The position numbers and the translations under genes are program-made. A DNA stretch of 64,000 bases. Origin: Chlorops oryzae (taxonomy: Eukaryota > Arthropoda > Insecta > Diptera > Chloropidae). Positions 23,266 through 34,831 of this stretch are shown here, piece after piece. The notes below the pieces were generated by a model. That model saw nothing but the letters and a program-made list of their open reading frames with translations. It was not told the origin of the DNA and did no database searches. Numbering within the stretch: the stretch's first letter is position 1; each line of letters opens with the position of its first letter. The stretch covers positions 5,913,633 to 5,977,632 of the forward strand of contig CM035808.1 of assembly GCA_020466095.1 (NCBI GenBank). Direction: 5' to 3'.

Positions 23266-23708
23266 TCTTTCATTTTCTATTTCTTTATCATTCTCTCTCT
23301 CTCTTTCGTGCTCTGTCTCTCTCCTTTTCTCTCTTTCTCTCTCTCTCCCTTTCTCTCTTTACCTCTTTCTCTCTCTTTTTCTCTTTTCCTCTTTTTCTCT
23401 CTCTTGCTCTCTTTCTCTCTTTTTATCTCTTTCTCTCTTTCCTAATTTCTCTCTCTTTTTCTCTCTCTCTCTCTTTCCTTCTTTCTCTCTCTTTCTCTCC
23501 CTTTCTGTCTCTCTATCTTTCTCTTTTTCTCTCTCTCTTTGCCTCCCTTTCTCCTTCATTATGTCTCTCTCGCTTTCTCTCTCTTTCTCTATCTTTCTCT
23601 CTCTTTCTCTCGCTTTCCCTCTCACTCCTTCACTTCTTTCATTTTTTTTCACTGCTGATTTCCATATTTTTCTCTCTTTCGCTCCTCTTTCTTTATCGTT
23701 CTCTTTTT

Positions 23709-23766
<58 letters not shown>

Positions 23767-23806
23767 TTTCTCTCTTTCCACCTCTTTCTCTCCCTGTCTC
23801 TTTTGG
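23266..23806 (+). repeat. TC-rich pyrimidine tract (about 540 bp)
   Basis: Near-pure pyrimidine strand built from TCTCTCTTTC-type units, including a long uninterrupted (TC)n run near 23715-23750. The open frames (Ser/Leu-rich on +, Arg/Glu/Lys-rich on -) are repeat artefacts. It is the strand mirror of the GA tract at 5641-6640. Confidence 0.9.
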
Positions 23807-26800
23807 AATTGAACTTTGGATTGTAAGACACACACGATATCCACCCTTTTAAGATGACATTTTCACCCAGGTGTCATGCATGACAATGTCACCGATATGT
23901 CCCCTAGTGACACCACTGACTACTCAGTCAGTGGAATTCCATTCCGGCTGGGAATGCTGCAAAATGCGCTTGTGTTGGTGGCATAATTTCCGGAACTAAA
24001 ATCATTGGTGGTCACGCAGTAGCTACGCAATAAAAACTCTGGCAATGAATCTGAAATACGTGTAAATGGTTATTGACTTTTTTGCGTGAGCGTTCACGTA
24101 TGCACGAATATCGGCTGAGAGCGCATAATTTTGCAGTCTTCGTAGAGATAAATTTAACTACCAAAAGTTAGATCGTGCAATAAGCAGCATAATCGCTCAA
24201 GTAGATGATATCGGACAACTAATAGATACATATGTTCAAGTACTCAATTTTAGTTTTATATACGATGGTGGACTCTGTTATCACCTGAGGGTATATTTTA
24301 ATGAAAAATATTATGCATATAACATATTAATTACAATCATTCAAATATGAAAGAAACTTCATAATTGAAAATGAAAATTTTTTTACTTTCAAATGAGAAA
24401 TATTCTTTTACCTGAATAAAACACACCCAAACACACAAATATTGACGTTGCGTATGCGTATTCTGCTTGATGTTATATGAACTGAAATTGCTCATACGTC
24501 GTGCTGTACGTGTTGCAATAGTAACATTAGATGTGCTATGAAAGTTTGAGAAATTGCAGAAACTATTATTTTTCAGCTTTACGTATAATGAAGAAATATA
24601 GCAACGAGCAAAAAATGCACAACAACCCTTGCTGGTTAAATACACATGCTCAAATCCGCACGATAGAATCACGTTTCTGCTCTCACATACACACACACAG
24701 ACACACACATCCATGTCAACAAGGAGATTGTTGACTGCATTAGAATCTAATGTATTTTTCACCCTCTTAGCATAACTCTGTCGACAAAAATTGGATGGCT
24801 CAAGGGATTTGTATTAGTTATTTGGAAAAGTTCTTCCATGTTCTCGTGTTTCGTTCGTTTGTGGAAAATAACAAAATTTTTGAGTTGACTTTGGGGACAA
24901 TCTCAACATAAATACAATTAAAGTTGAAAATAACAAACTGCTAACGTAACTTGATATGAAACTACGATTTAAAAAACTAACTTAAACTGTCATTTTCCCA
25001 TTTCAGTTCAAATTAATTTGTAAAAACTGTATAGTTGTGGGTATTTCGAAAGAGTTTTGTTAAGTTATACGAATGTGCACTCGACTGTTGGACTCTGTCC
25101 CTCAAAAATTCACAATTCACCCAAGAAAATCTATTTTTACCGGAAACACACTGATAAAATTGTACACGGAACTGTAGGTCTTCAGTTGTAAATCCCTTCA
25201 AGGGAGATATGGTATATGGTAACGTTAAAGAATCGCTGTAGGGTTTTTCTCAAACTATTGCTGATCAAATTCAAGAGTATCAATTACACGCCCACAATAA
25301 ACTGTTGAATGGAAGCACGAAACGTTGCTAGAGTATATGAAACCGGCAATGATTTTCTGTCGGCACATTTCGTGTGTAATATTACCGACTAATGTCTTGC
25401 CAAAGAAATTTTCTTTTTCTCACATTTTTTCACAATAAATTTTTCCGATTTAAAATACCTCACAAAAGGCGGTTCCAGAGGTATCCCCGAAATTAGTTCG
25501 ATCATATCAATTATCGGACGTAATCATCCGTAAATGACCAGGATTATTTGAAGCGATTGATTGCTTAACTCATTCCACAAGAATTTTAAAACACACTTAG
25601 ATACATATAGATTATCCGACAGATAGACAGTGAACTAGCCGACTGAACAACAGACACACATCGACGTATCATTTATCCCAACTAGGAGCACTTAAAATTG
25701 CACACGGATGCACAAGTATACTATACCCTGGACACAGGAAGCTAAGCTAAGCTCTTTAAAAAATCTCATCTCAACAAAGTTTTCATGCTCGATAACAACA
25801 CAAAAGCTGTCAATTTGTTTGGAGATCACCGTCGCTCCTGCTTTGTGCTTCAAAGCTCAAAAATAAATTATCAATGAGCTTTTCACTCCTGCAGCATTAA
25901 TTCGGTGCTTTCGAGTTTATTAGCGTCGGAGGTGTTAACTTTCGATTTCAATTGAGGCTTTCCAACGCATGGCGCCTCCTTTGATTGCTCGAGTGTGAAT
26001 CCGCTCGTTTGTGAGGATTTTTTGTTTCTATTTGCACAAAAGTACGCTTTAAAATTTTTTACGGACTCTGTTCATCAGGACAGCGTACAAAAAAAAAAAA
26101 AATATAAAAAAATACACACAACTGAGTTTCGTAAAGTAAATAAAAATTTAACGCACTTTGCATGCTTTTTAAGCTCAAACAGCCGTAAAGCAGCAGCATA
26201 CATGTTGACTAAGGACTTCTACCATCAGCAAGGTAAAAATGTTGCCCTTTTTTCTCCCCCATATTATTTGAGCTGTTGTTTTTAAGTAATTTTTCGCACT
26301 TGATGTTTTTATTTGCTTACTTTTACGAACATACTACGACGGCATTCGTTTGATATCATCCCCTCGACAGCAAGTCCGTATTTGCGTATCTGTTTATTAA
26401 TTCAAAATATCAACAGAAAATATTGTAACTTCCCTGCTCTTACAGCTACTGTTCGTGAGCTTTAAGTTGTCTTCAGTTCCAAATGATGACATGTTAACTC
26501 CTGCTGTAGATTGTTAAGAACGGTGTTTGCAGGTCTCAGGAATCACACAAACTTTGTGAGGATGAAAGACTTTAAAACTTGTTCCACCGGCATCTGTTTC
26601 ATCTTTAGTATTCGAAATATAAAATCAGTTTCTTCAACGTTCACGATGTGATTTTTCGAGTTCCAACTTGCTTTATAATGAACTATTTTATTAAATTTCA
26701 TAAATTTAGAGAAAAAGTTTGATTTATTTCTTCTCTCTTTTCTTATCGCTTTATTGCTGCACAAAACTTTAGTTACGATTGAAGCTACTTCGTGCATGAA

Positions 26801-27441
26801 GGGAATTAAAAAAAAAAAAAAACAAGAACAAAGAATGAAAAAACTCCTTCACTTCTCGTTTGGTGCTTGCTTTTCAAAACTAAAAGTATAAAATTGCTTT
26901 ACAAATCATTCCGACACCTTAGATCTAAGTTTGCAACTGCACACACAAGTTCAAATGTCAGTCAGCGTTCGTTGAAAGCCATGTTGCGAGACTCTAAAGC
27001 TTACCTTTTGACATAGCAGCAACGGTAACATGAAATTGAAAGTAGATGCTTGCATTTTCTTTTCCAATTCATGAACGCAAAAAAGTGAATTAAAAAGAAG
27101 GCGAAAATCTAAATTCCTTGTTCTCTCTTCTATGTTCTATGCACAATTCTCACAGAAAATGTGTCGGAATAAAAAAAGAAAACTCCGTGAAATGCGGAAT
27201 TGAATTTTTAAATCTTCATCATGTCAGATTGAAGAACCGAGCAGACAAAGCTTTAATGTTTTCGGAATTTACTTATAACCTAAAGGGATCTCTTTTTTAT
27301 ATCTTTTCTGCTTATTGGATTTATTATTTTTTTATTTATTTACATATTTTATTAACTTTATTTACTTTTTTATTTATATTTTATCTTATTTATATATTAT
27401 AATTTATTTATTTATTTTTTAAGCATTTCATTTAATTTATT
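23807..27441. other. Intergenic, nothing recognised
   Basis: AT-rich DNA with CA-repeat patches (24420-24445 and 24685-24712) and TTTA-type runs (27310-27425). No recognisable gene. Confidence 0.4.
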
Positions 27442-27895
27442 AAAAACCTGGCGTATCAGTTGAGAATTCTAGTGCTAAAGCAGTCGTCTTTCGGACAGCG
27501 CAAGGTAGCCCGTCTTAGACTCAAGTGTTACATCCAGAGTCAGACGAAGTGAAACACTATTTCAAAAATGTTGGTCCCGATAAAGAACGAAAAAACGCTT
27601 TTGTGTATCGGTTCGACTGAAATTGCAGCAAATTCGCCAATACGCGGCTATGTTCCTACGCCAGAAACAAAACCTAATAGCGGCCTTAAATAAGCGGAAT
27701 GCCCATATCCTAATGGTTAATGAATTTACGCCCACAAAATTGTGCGCAAATTGTTTTGCCAGCAAGAAAATATCCTAGTCTCCAAACAGGTACCAATTTT
27801 GTCCAAACTGCCATACTTGTTGGAATCGGGATATTAACGCAGGGCAAAACATTTTATACATTGGGACGTGTCTCATCAGAAATCTTCGCTCATAA
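27442..27895 (+). pseudogene. Fanzor (eukaryotic TnpB relative) gene, C-terminal part, decayed
   Basis: Three overlapping + frames together read like the C-terminal half of a Fanzor/TnpB protein. Frame 1 (27442-27549) has SSFGQRKVARLRLKCYIQ, then a TGA. The second (about 27534-27617) has KNVGPDKERKNAFVYRFD, then a TGA. The third (27617-27895) has a basic helix (MFLRQKQNLIAALNKRNAH), then MVNEFTPTKLCANC with a CX2C pair (27743-27754), one TAG (27776-27778), then FCPNCHTCWNRDINA with a second CX2C (27800-27811). The CX2C...CX2C zinc ribbon joined to WNRD(I/V)NA is the hallmark of this family. The Asp encoded at 27830 corresponds to the third RuvC catalytic residue. Family members are RNA-guided DNA nucleases carried by eukaryotic transposons. 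Two frameshifts and one stop show it is dead. The first two RuvC acidic motifs and the N-terminus were not found. Confidence 0.75.
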
Positions 27896-30800
27896 CTATT
27901 ATAACCGTCAGATCGCTTCGAGTAATTAGTTCAATTCCGATGGAACTGGCAAATGTCGTCCATACGTCGCAAATGGATCAACTCGTCATTGCTGTGGAAG
28001 TGTATGAACTAATTTTTTGTTTTTCTGAATATCAGTACTCCCCCATATCTCCCTGAACTGGTTTCTATCGTCGTCTCCGATTGCATGCAGACACTTTTCC
28101 AGGGAGATTCACTTGGCAGCAAGATTGTGGCATTTTGCTTCAAGATCTTAGCAGTTTTTGCTTGAGCTAATGATAAGACCATTGCTTGATGATTCAACTA
28201 CAAGCTTTGAAATTGATCCAGCGAGGTGTGGTAAGGTGAGGTGAGGTATTCATATATTTTTCTTTTTTTTTCTGTGGAGCCCTTTTTGACTAGATATTTA
28301 ATTTTTCTCTAAATTGGAACCCGGTGATGACCGAGACAAGAATCGGTTAAATTTAATTATGCTGGCCAAAAATGTTTTTGATGCCGATCGTTTTCCAGCA
28401 CAATCACGTTCTATTTTTCATTGCTTATATCAGGTGCTGAGCAAACATATGAAACATAAACTAACATTTTTTAAAGATACCACTATAGTATTTATGATAT
28501 CTGACTGATAACAGTTTGACGTGATGTTAGATTCTAAAAACAATATTAATATATTTTTTTACGACGTGAATATTTTGATGCGTCAACAAACCTTCGTACT
28601 TAAAATTTTCTGCCTGTGTTTCCAAAGAGCTGCCCAATTCTTAGTACCATTTATGGTAAAATTGACTGATGGCTTACAACAAGTTTTTGTTTTATTTTAT
28701 AAAATCTTTCTATAATTCATTCTATAGAGAATTTTTATTTCTTCGTTCTTGATTTAAATATAAGGTATTTGTGTCCTGTTGGCTTCTAGCATCTGTCAAA
28801 GTCAACATTAATTATTCTGTTCTAAGTCGAGTGAGATTGGACACATTTGTCAATTGAAATATTTTTAATTTAGGTTACAAGAAGATCTTAAAAATGTGAA
28901 ATATTTTTTTTTTCTTCTGTAATTTGATGCGAAAGGTCAACGTATTGCGAAAAAGATTCTACACGATTTGAAGCTTGCCCTTCGCTATGAAATTACGTTA
29001 TTAATTTGTGAGAACGAAAGTACTTAAAGTTTTGTCCTTTTTTTTCAAGTTCAATTCCAACATCAACTTCTCTCCAAAGAATATCAGTGATAAAAGGTAT
29101 AAAAAAAATAAATATTGTGCCGCTTTATTGTTATCAAAGTCAAGATTGATTGGGATTTGAGGCTTTGATCTGTGACACTTTGACCTCCGGCTTTGAAAAC
29201 TTAAGTGAAAGGGATTCGATTTCTTTGAAGCTCCTTATATTGACTTCTCGTTTTGTTTGGTTTTGCTTTTCTACACGCCTTTTTTTTTCAAAGAGTTATT
29301 TGATTAATTCTCGATACATTTCGTTCTCGTTTCTCCCATTCATATACTGAAGCATTATTAAAACTTCTAACAAAAGCATATGACATTAAAGCAGCTTTCA
29401 TTTTAATGATGCTCAAGCTTCGAATTACGGCTGATGTCGGTTCTTTGAAGTTGAAAACGTTTTGAAAATGTTTTACCCGAAATCGGGCCTTTTCGTTGCT
29501 TGGCAACATTAATTTAATGATCAAATTTGTGAAATGAAATTCATTATCAAAGTAATTGTTGAATGGAGATCAACTCCCAGGGCTAAAGACGTGACTTATG
29601 TTTCACTTGAGTTAAATGTTCATCTCCATTACATTCAATTCGATTCTGTCTCGACTTTCTATTGCGAATGTTAAAAATATAAGTACATAAAAAGCTTTCA
29701 ACAATTCATTCGTTTTTATTTTGTTCCTTTCTTTCACTGATTTGAACTTGTTACACTCACTTGGGCAACAACATAATTTTCTGTTTGCTCTTGAAGTTAA
29801 TTTCTTTTTTTTTTGTATTTTCTTTTATTTTATTTTGTTTTATGTTTTTTTTTTTCTTCTTCATGGCAAGCGAAAACCTAGCGACGTAGCACGCAATGTC
29901 ACCTAATTTGAAATTGAAAGTCATCGCTTTGCGTTAATGTGACAGATGTCGGCAAGGGGAGACGTGTGCAGAGGTATGTCAGTTTCGAAAGGATTCAATT
30001 TTGTGAGAACAAAATGAAAGAAATGTAATCCGCGCCCTATGAGTGAAAGGGTGAGTGAAAGAGAGGGTCGGGCGGGTCGGGTGGGTCTCGCATGTTGGTG
30101 AGACTGTGAATGCCGGAGGATGTGAGTGAGCAGGAAATCAACGGAGCGGAAGTAAGAATATGACTGCATTCGACGTAAGAATAGGTTCAGCACTATGAAA
30201 GCCAAATAACAACAAATCAAGCAACAACAAAAATCTTTCAAACCGAAATTATTAAAAGCTTTAAACGGAAATTAGAACGACTAATGAAATTTAAAAAAAA
30301 ACTTTTTTTTTAACTATGTTCACATTCTTCGCACTGTTTTGCCGAAAAAATCTCAAATTCCTTACAATAACGTACGCGTTTTGTTGGGAAGACTTTCAAA
30401 CGAAGTATCCTTAGGGGGGAGGTCAATTTTAAGGTCCAATTGCGCAGTCCTTATTTTAATGGTCAAAACGTTAAACAGTGCTCTTGTGCTCTTTTAAATA
30501 ATGGAGCTCATTAAATGGAGATAAATTCATTTGGGTGTAGAAAGCTTGCATACTTTGCGGCGTAATTAACCTTGGCTGACTAAATTAGGCCAATAAAGGA
30601 CTTAAATTACCTGTTTTGTTATGCCATTAATTGGTCAATATGGAAATCGATTATCAAGTGCATCGTTAAATTGTGCGATGACTAATGATTTATTCACGCA
30701 AGTTATTTGTTCATTAAAGAAACCGATTCTTTAATCTTACTTGATATTTAAAAAAGCTTTTTAATAAGGCACAAATTATGAACATATTTCTTAATCTAAA

Positions 30801-31427
30801 AACCTAGAGACAAATTTAAAATTCAAAGGTCACAAAAGAAACAAGAAAAAATTCTATTTGCTTTTTGTTTGAACTCTTCTTTTAGGTTTTTTGTTTTAAT
30901 TATTATCTTTTTTTTTTAAATTTCATACTTGAGTCAAGTTCTTTTTTAAGCAGCTGCCCCTCATTACAATTTCATTACGATTTTATGAACTTTCTTTTCT
31001 TTATACTCCTCAAGATGTATCCTTTAATGACGAAGGACCGAAAGTTTACCGAAAGAAAAATTAAAAATTAAAAGGGAGTTAAATAAATAGAATGAAAGGA
31101 AATGAGAAAGAGTATGTCAGTTATTTAAACGAGCTTAGGGTAATATTGAAGCGTGAGATAGACAAGAAAAGCTAAAAAATAAAAAGCTCTGAAAAGGTTG
31201 AAGTCATTTGCTTTTAAGCCAAAGTAAAACCATTTAATTTATCATCATTTTTTCTCTTTATTTTAGCGTGAACGGAAAGTGAGTGGCCATTGGAAAAGTG
31301 GAAAAATTTTTTGGGCCTAAAATTTCTTAATTGACAACTGCCTTAAGTGGTCGTGTGTAACAATCAAACAAAATTTTAAAAACTCTCTGATTGCTTCTAC
31401 TTGCGAAAGAAAAGCTTTGAAATAGTT
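27896..31427. other. Intergenic, nothing firmly recognised
   Basis: 27896-28200 keeps a higher GC content than the surroundings and may be the downstream part of the Fanzor-bearing element, but no terminal repeat is visible. The rest is AT-rich. Confidence 0.35.
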
Positions 31428-31900
31428 CTTGTCTTCTTCGACTTCTTCCTCTTTTTGGTCTTCTTGGTTTTTTGGTCTTCTTGGTGTTTTTGGTCTTCTT
31501 GATCTTCTTGGTCGTCTTGGTCGTTTTGGTCTTCTTGGTTTTCTTGGTCTTCTTGGTTTTCTTGGTCTTCTTGGTTTCTTGGTCTTCTTGGACTTCTTGG
31601 TCTTTTTGGTCTTCTTGGTCTTCTTGGTCTTCTTGGTTTTTTTCTTGGTCTTCTTGGTCGTCTTGGTCTTCTTGGTCTTCTTGGTCTTCTTGGTCTTTTT
31701 TCTTCTTTGGTCTTCTTGGTTTTCGTTCTTGGTCTTCTTGGTCTTCTTGGTCGTTGCTTCTTGGTCTTCTTGGTCTTCTTGGTCTTCTTGACTTCTGTCT
31801 GTTCTTGGTCTTTTTGTTTCTGGTCTTCTTGTCTTCTTGGCTTTCTTGTCTTTCTTGGTTTTCTTGGTCTTCTTGGTTTTCTTGGTTGTTCTTGGTAATC
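31428..31900 (+). repeat. TTCTTGGTC minisatellite (9-bp unit)
   Basis: Dozens of near-perfect 9-bp units (TTCTTGGTC and variants TTCTTGGTT, TTTTTGGTC). Because 9 is a multiple of 3 and the unit lacks stops, several frames stay open on both strands: Phe-Leu-Val or Ser-Trp on +, Lys-Thr-Lys or Arg-Pro on -. These are unlikely to be genes. It grades into unordered T/C-rich sequence up to about 32046. Confidence 0.9.
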
Positions 31901-34363
31901 TTCTTGTTCTTATTATTATTCTTACTGTTCTTCTTCTTTTTTTCTTTCTATTCTTGCTCTTCATCTATTTCTTGGTTTTCTTCTTAATATCTTTCTTCTT
32001 CTTTTTGTCCTTCTTACTTTCATGGCCTCCTCTATTCTTTTTCTTCTAAGAGGCTTCCACCCCAACTGATCCCTTAACCCGCTATACTCGAAATTTCTAT
32101 TTATATTCTTCTATTTGTGTATTGAATATCCTTTGATTTCATCAATGCATCTTGATTTGGATGTTCTCATCTGGTTCCTGGCAAGGTCAGCTGGAAGTGT
32201 GGAAAGCAAGCTCGCCTGAAGCCATTATTAGTTTGTTTTATATGAATTTTTCTTAGTCAATTTATTTGACGATCTCTTGTCTTAAAGAGAAATAAGGTAA
32301 AACTAAAGTATGCATCACGCGATGGTTCTGCAATTCTTATCTGTCATGATCAATTATTTCGGTTTCAGGAACTTAGTTCAAAAGGACGAAACTTTGCCGA
32401 GATTAAATTAACATCTAAACGAACATTTCAAGTGATTAACATGAAAATTATACAGTGTAACTTCTGTCGATTTCCCCCAAGCGTTCGTTTTCTCGTGTTG
32501 ATGATATTCTTTTTTTCTTTTTCTTATTTTTGTTTATTGTGTCCCTTCAATAAGAAGGAGTTTCACAGTATATTAATATAATAATGTAAATAAATATACG
32601 ACTCTTTGAATGTTTTTGTTTTTGATGTTGTACCCTTTTTATTTTCTTTCTTTGAAACTGTTGAAAGATGATTTCCCTACGGACCGACGACCGACGACCG
32701 ACCATCTCATTTTTTCCCATCAGCCCACAGTGACGAAAAGTTTAAATATTGACTTAACAACAGGGCGTATCCATTAAGGCACGTTTACTGAGGGAAACCG
32801 CAAATCTCAGCTCAACACCGCAATGGAATACTACAGACGTGTATGATATCTATGGTTCTAGTGCAGTAGCTTATCAATACAGCTGTAGACAGATGACTTT
32901 TCATTGGATCACAGAACGCCTTGCTGTTGTAGTTGGTCTGCCAGGAGCCCGAAATTTTGGTTCTCATTTTGGTTTTTGCCATTGCCAAGCCGAAATTATC
33001 GCATTGTATACATTGTGCGTTCGCTATCCCAAACGCAAACAATACACAGAATTCTCGTCTCTTGCGGTTTGGTTTGGCTTGTTGTTCGGTTGTTCCTCCA
33101 ACCGAACCGCTGATGTGACGATGAGGAGCGCATGAAGCTTGCTACTGTCATCGTTGTTCATTGCTGTTGTTCCTTTCGTCTTTTCGCTTTTATTGTCCCT
33201 CGAGTTAACGCTGTTGTTTGCGTTGTCAATAATAACCGGAAAAGTTTCGTCGCGTCTGTTTCGTCCGAACAGGACGAGTCCCAACGAAAGGCAAACGTAA
33301 TGGAAGGTGTTGTAATGAATGTCTCTTCTGCAACGAGAAGGATGAAAGGCAAATTTTCCGGTTCTCTTTTGTTTTTTCTTTTCTTTTCCTTTTTTTTTTT
33401 TGTTTTTCCACGTTTCGGAATTTCTTTTTGTTTTCATTTCGTGTCAATTTTAATGAGTATCCAATTTCGTGCAACGTTTAATTTATGTTAAAGATGTTTT
33501 TCTCTTCCTGTACACCACCTTTTGCGAACTCTTTCCTTTTCGCTTCCCTCTTCCGTTCCATTTCGTTTTCCCATTTTCTCATACTTTTCGACAGAAACGA
33601 AAAACATAAGATAAAAATACACGTGCTGTCTGACCGGCCTACTTCCCACAGTCAGTAGAACGCTTTTTATGGGCCTTTTTTTACCTGTTTCCTCCTATTC
33701 TTCTATTTATTTATTTATTTAAGCGCGCCCGAAAGTAGGCAAAGAAAATGTCTTTTTCTCTTTTGGCTTCCTCCCTAAATCGATTCGGTTTTTTTTTTGT
33801 TTGAGTGTGCTATCTTTGAGCCCATTAAATTTTTTTTTTTTTTCTGAAGTTCGATTTCTTTAGCAATTTGTCGACCCAATATTGTAACTTATTTGGATCG
33901 GATGCGGAAACGAAATTGTTTACACATTTTTATAATTTTTCTTTAAAATCTCTTGAATGAGTTTCTTCTTCCATTTCGTGAGGTTCTCTTTTGCGCATTG
34001 TAGTAGCCATTTTGATTTGATTTTTCTTTATTTGCCATCACAGCTGGATAATTTAATTGAATTTCTCACGAAATCTGTGCGAGCCACGAGCAACGATGCC
34101 TGGAGTGAGGCAACAGATTCCAAAAGCTTTTCTCTATAAGAATATTGACGACTTCTTGTGAAAACAAATTTCTTTTCTCTCGTTTTTATTATCATTACTT
34201 ATTTTTAAGTCTGCCTATGCACTCGAAAACAAACAACATTCCTAATTCTAGGGCAAGCAATTTTTCAAAAACGAATTTAATTGGCAATGAAGGAGAAACA
34301 TTGCCATTCCACTTTTAATATATCACTGCCGGATGGTTGAAGTAGACAGTCAGGCGATTAATA
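31901..34363. other. Intergenic, nothing recognised
   Basis: T/C-rich, then AT-rich. A GC-richer stretch (32810-33350) has open frames on both strands with no recognisable domain. A small ACCG run lies at 32680-32702. Confidence 0.4.
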
Positions 34364-34376
34364 AACTCGTCTAAAG
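34364..34376. repeat. LINE target-site duplication (left)
   Basis: AACTCGTCTAAAG, repeated exactly at 38365-38377. Confidence 0.9.
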
Positions 34377-34378
34377 AA

Positions 34379-34831
34379 GCTGTGAATGAATTGTGTACTC
34401 AAACGCTTAGAATTACTGCACCTATTTTAATCGAATCAGCTACAAAGCTACACGAAAAAAACGGTAAAATGGCAGTGCTAATGGAGCTTGGTTCAATGGC
34501 AGCTAAACGCGAGATACTAAAACGCACAAAGAATCTGTCTGGAACCAATATCTACATCGAGCAGGATCTGAATAGTAAAAGGCAAACGCGTAAACGGATA
34601 ATGCTGACACTTCGAAGGGAAATTCTGGCTTTTAATAACTGCAAAAAAATAGGAGTGCGCAATGATAAACTGGCAGTGGAAGGCAACTGGTTTTATTGGG
34701 ATAGAGGCAACAAACTAATGTGTGGTCAACAAAGTGGACTAGAAGTTTTCAAAAAAATATATGGTGAGATGTTTAATGTAGATGTAAACTTTGAAGTATT
34801 GTTAAGTAGGCTTAGTACAAAAAACATGTAA
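34379..34831 (+). CDS. LINE ORF1, C-terminal part (nucleic-acid-binding type)
   Basis: The frame is open from the element's truncated 5' end to the TAA at 34829-34831, about 150 codons. It includes LSGTNIYIEQDLNSKRQTRK, resembling the C-terminal RNA-binding domain of L1-type ORF1 proteins, where a similar Ile-x-Ile-x-x-Asp-Leu strand is followed by a basic helix. The real N-terminus is missing. The last codons are ACA AAA AAC ATG TAA, so the in-phase heptamer A AAA AAC sits two codons before the stop, and the ORF2 frame (-1) is already open there. Function inferred: chaperone-like binding of the element RNA. Confidence 0.7.
   Translation, partial: AVNELCTQTLRITAPILIESATKLHEKNGKMAVLMELGSMAAKREILKRTKNLSGTNIYIEQDLNSKRQTRKRIMLTLRREILAFNNCKKIGVRNDKLAVEGNWFYWDRGNKLMCGQQSGLEVFKKIYGEMFNVDVNFEVLLSRLSTKNM
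34819..34825 (+). promoter_or_regulatory. Canonical -1 ribosomal slippery heptamer A AAA AAC
   Basis: It lies in the ORF1 frame with the X XXY YYZ phasing needed for simultaneous slippage. A -1 shift continues with CAT GTA AAC GTC into the ORF2 frame, which has no stop between here and the endonuclease and no in-frame ATG before residue 148. A G-rich stretch (GGGGGGCCTCGG, 34841-34852) begins about 15 nt downstream; I could not fold it convincingly. Confidence 0.55.

Noticed and set aside
23135..23831. 225-codon Ser/Leu-rich ORF and its antisense
   Set aside because: Encoded by the TC repeat; the same logic as for the GA tract.
32810..33440. Overlapping ORFs on both strands in a GC-richer stretch
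   Set aside because: No domain, no splice or promoter evidence; the open frames follow base composition.
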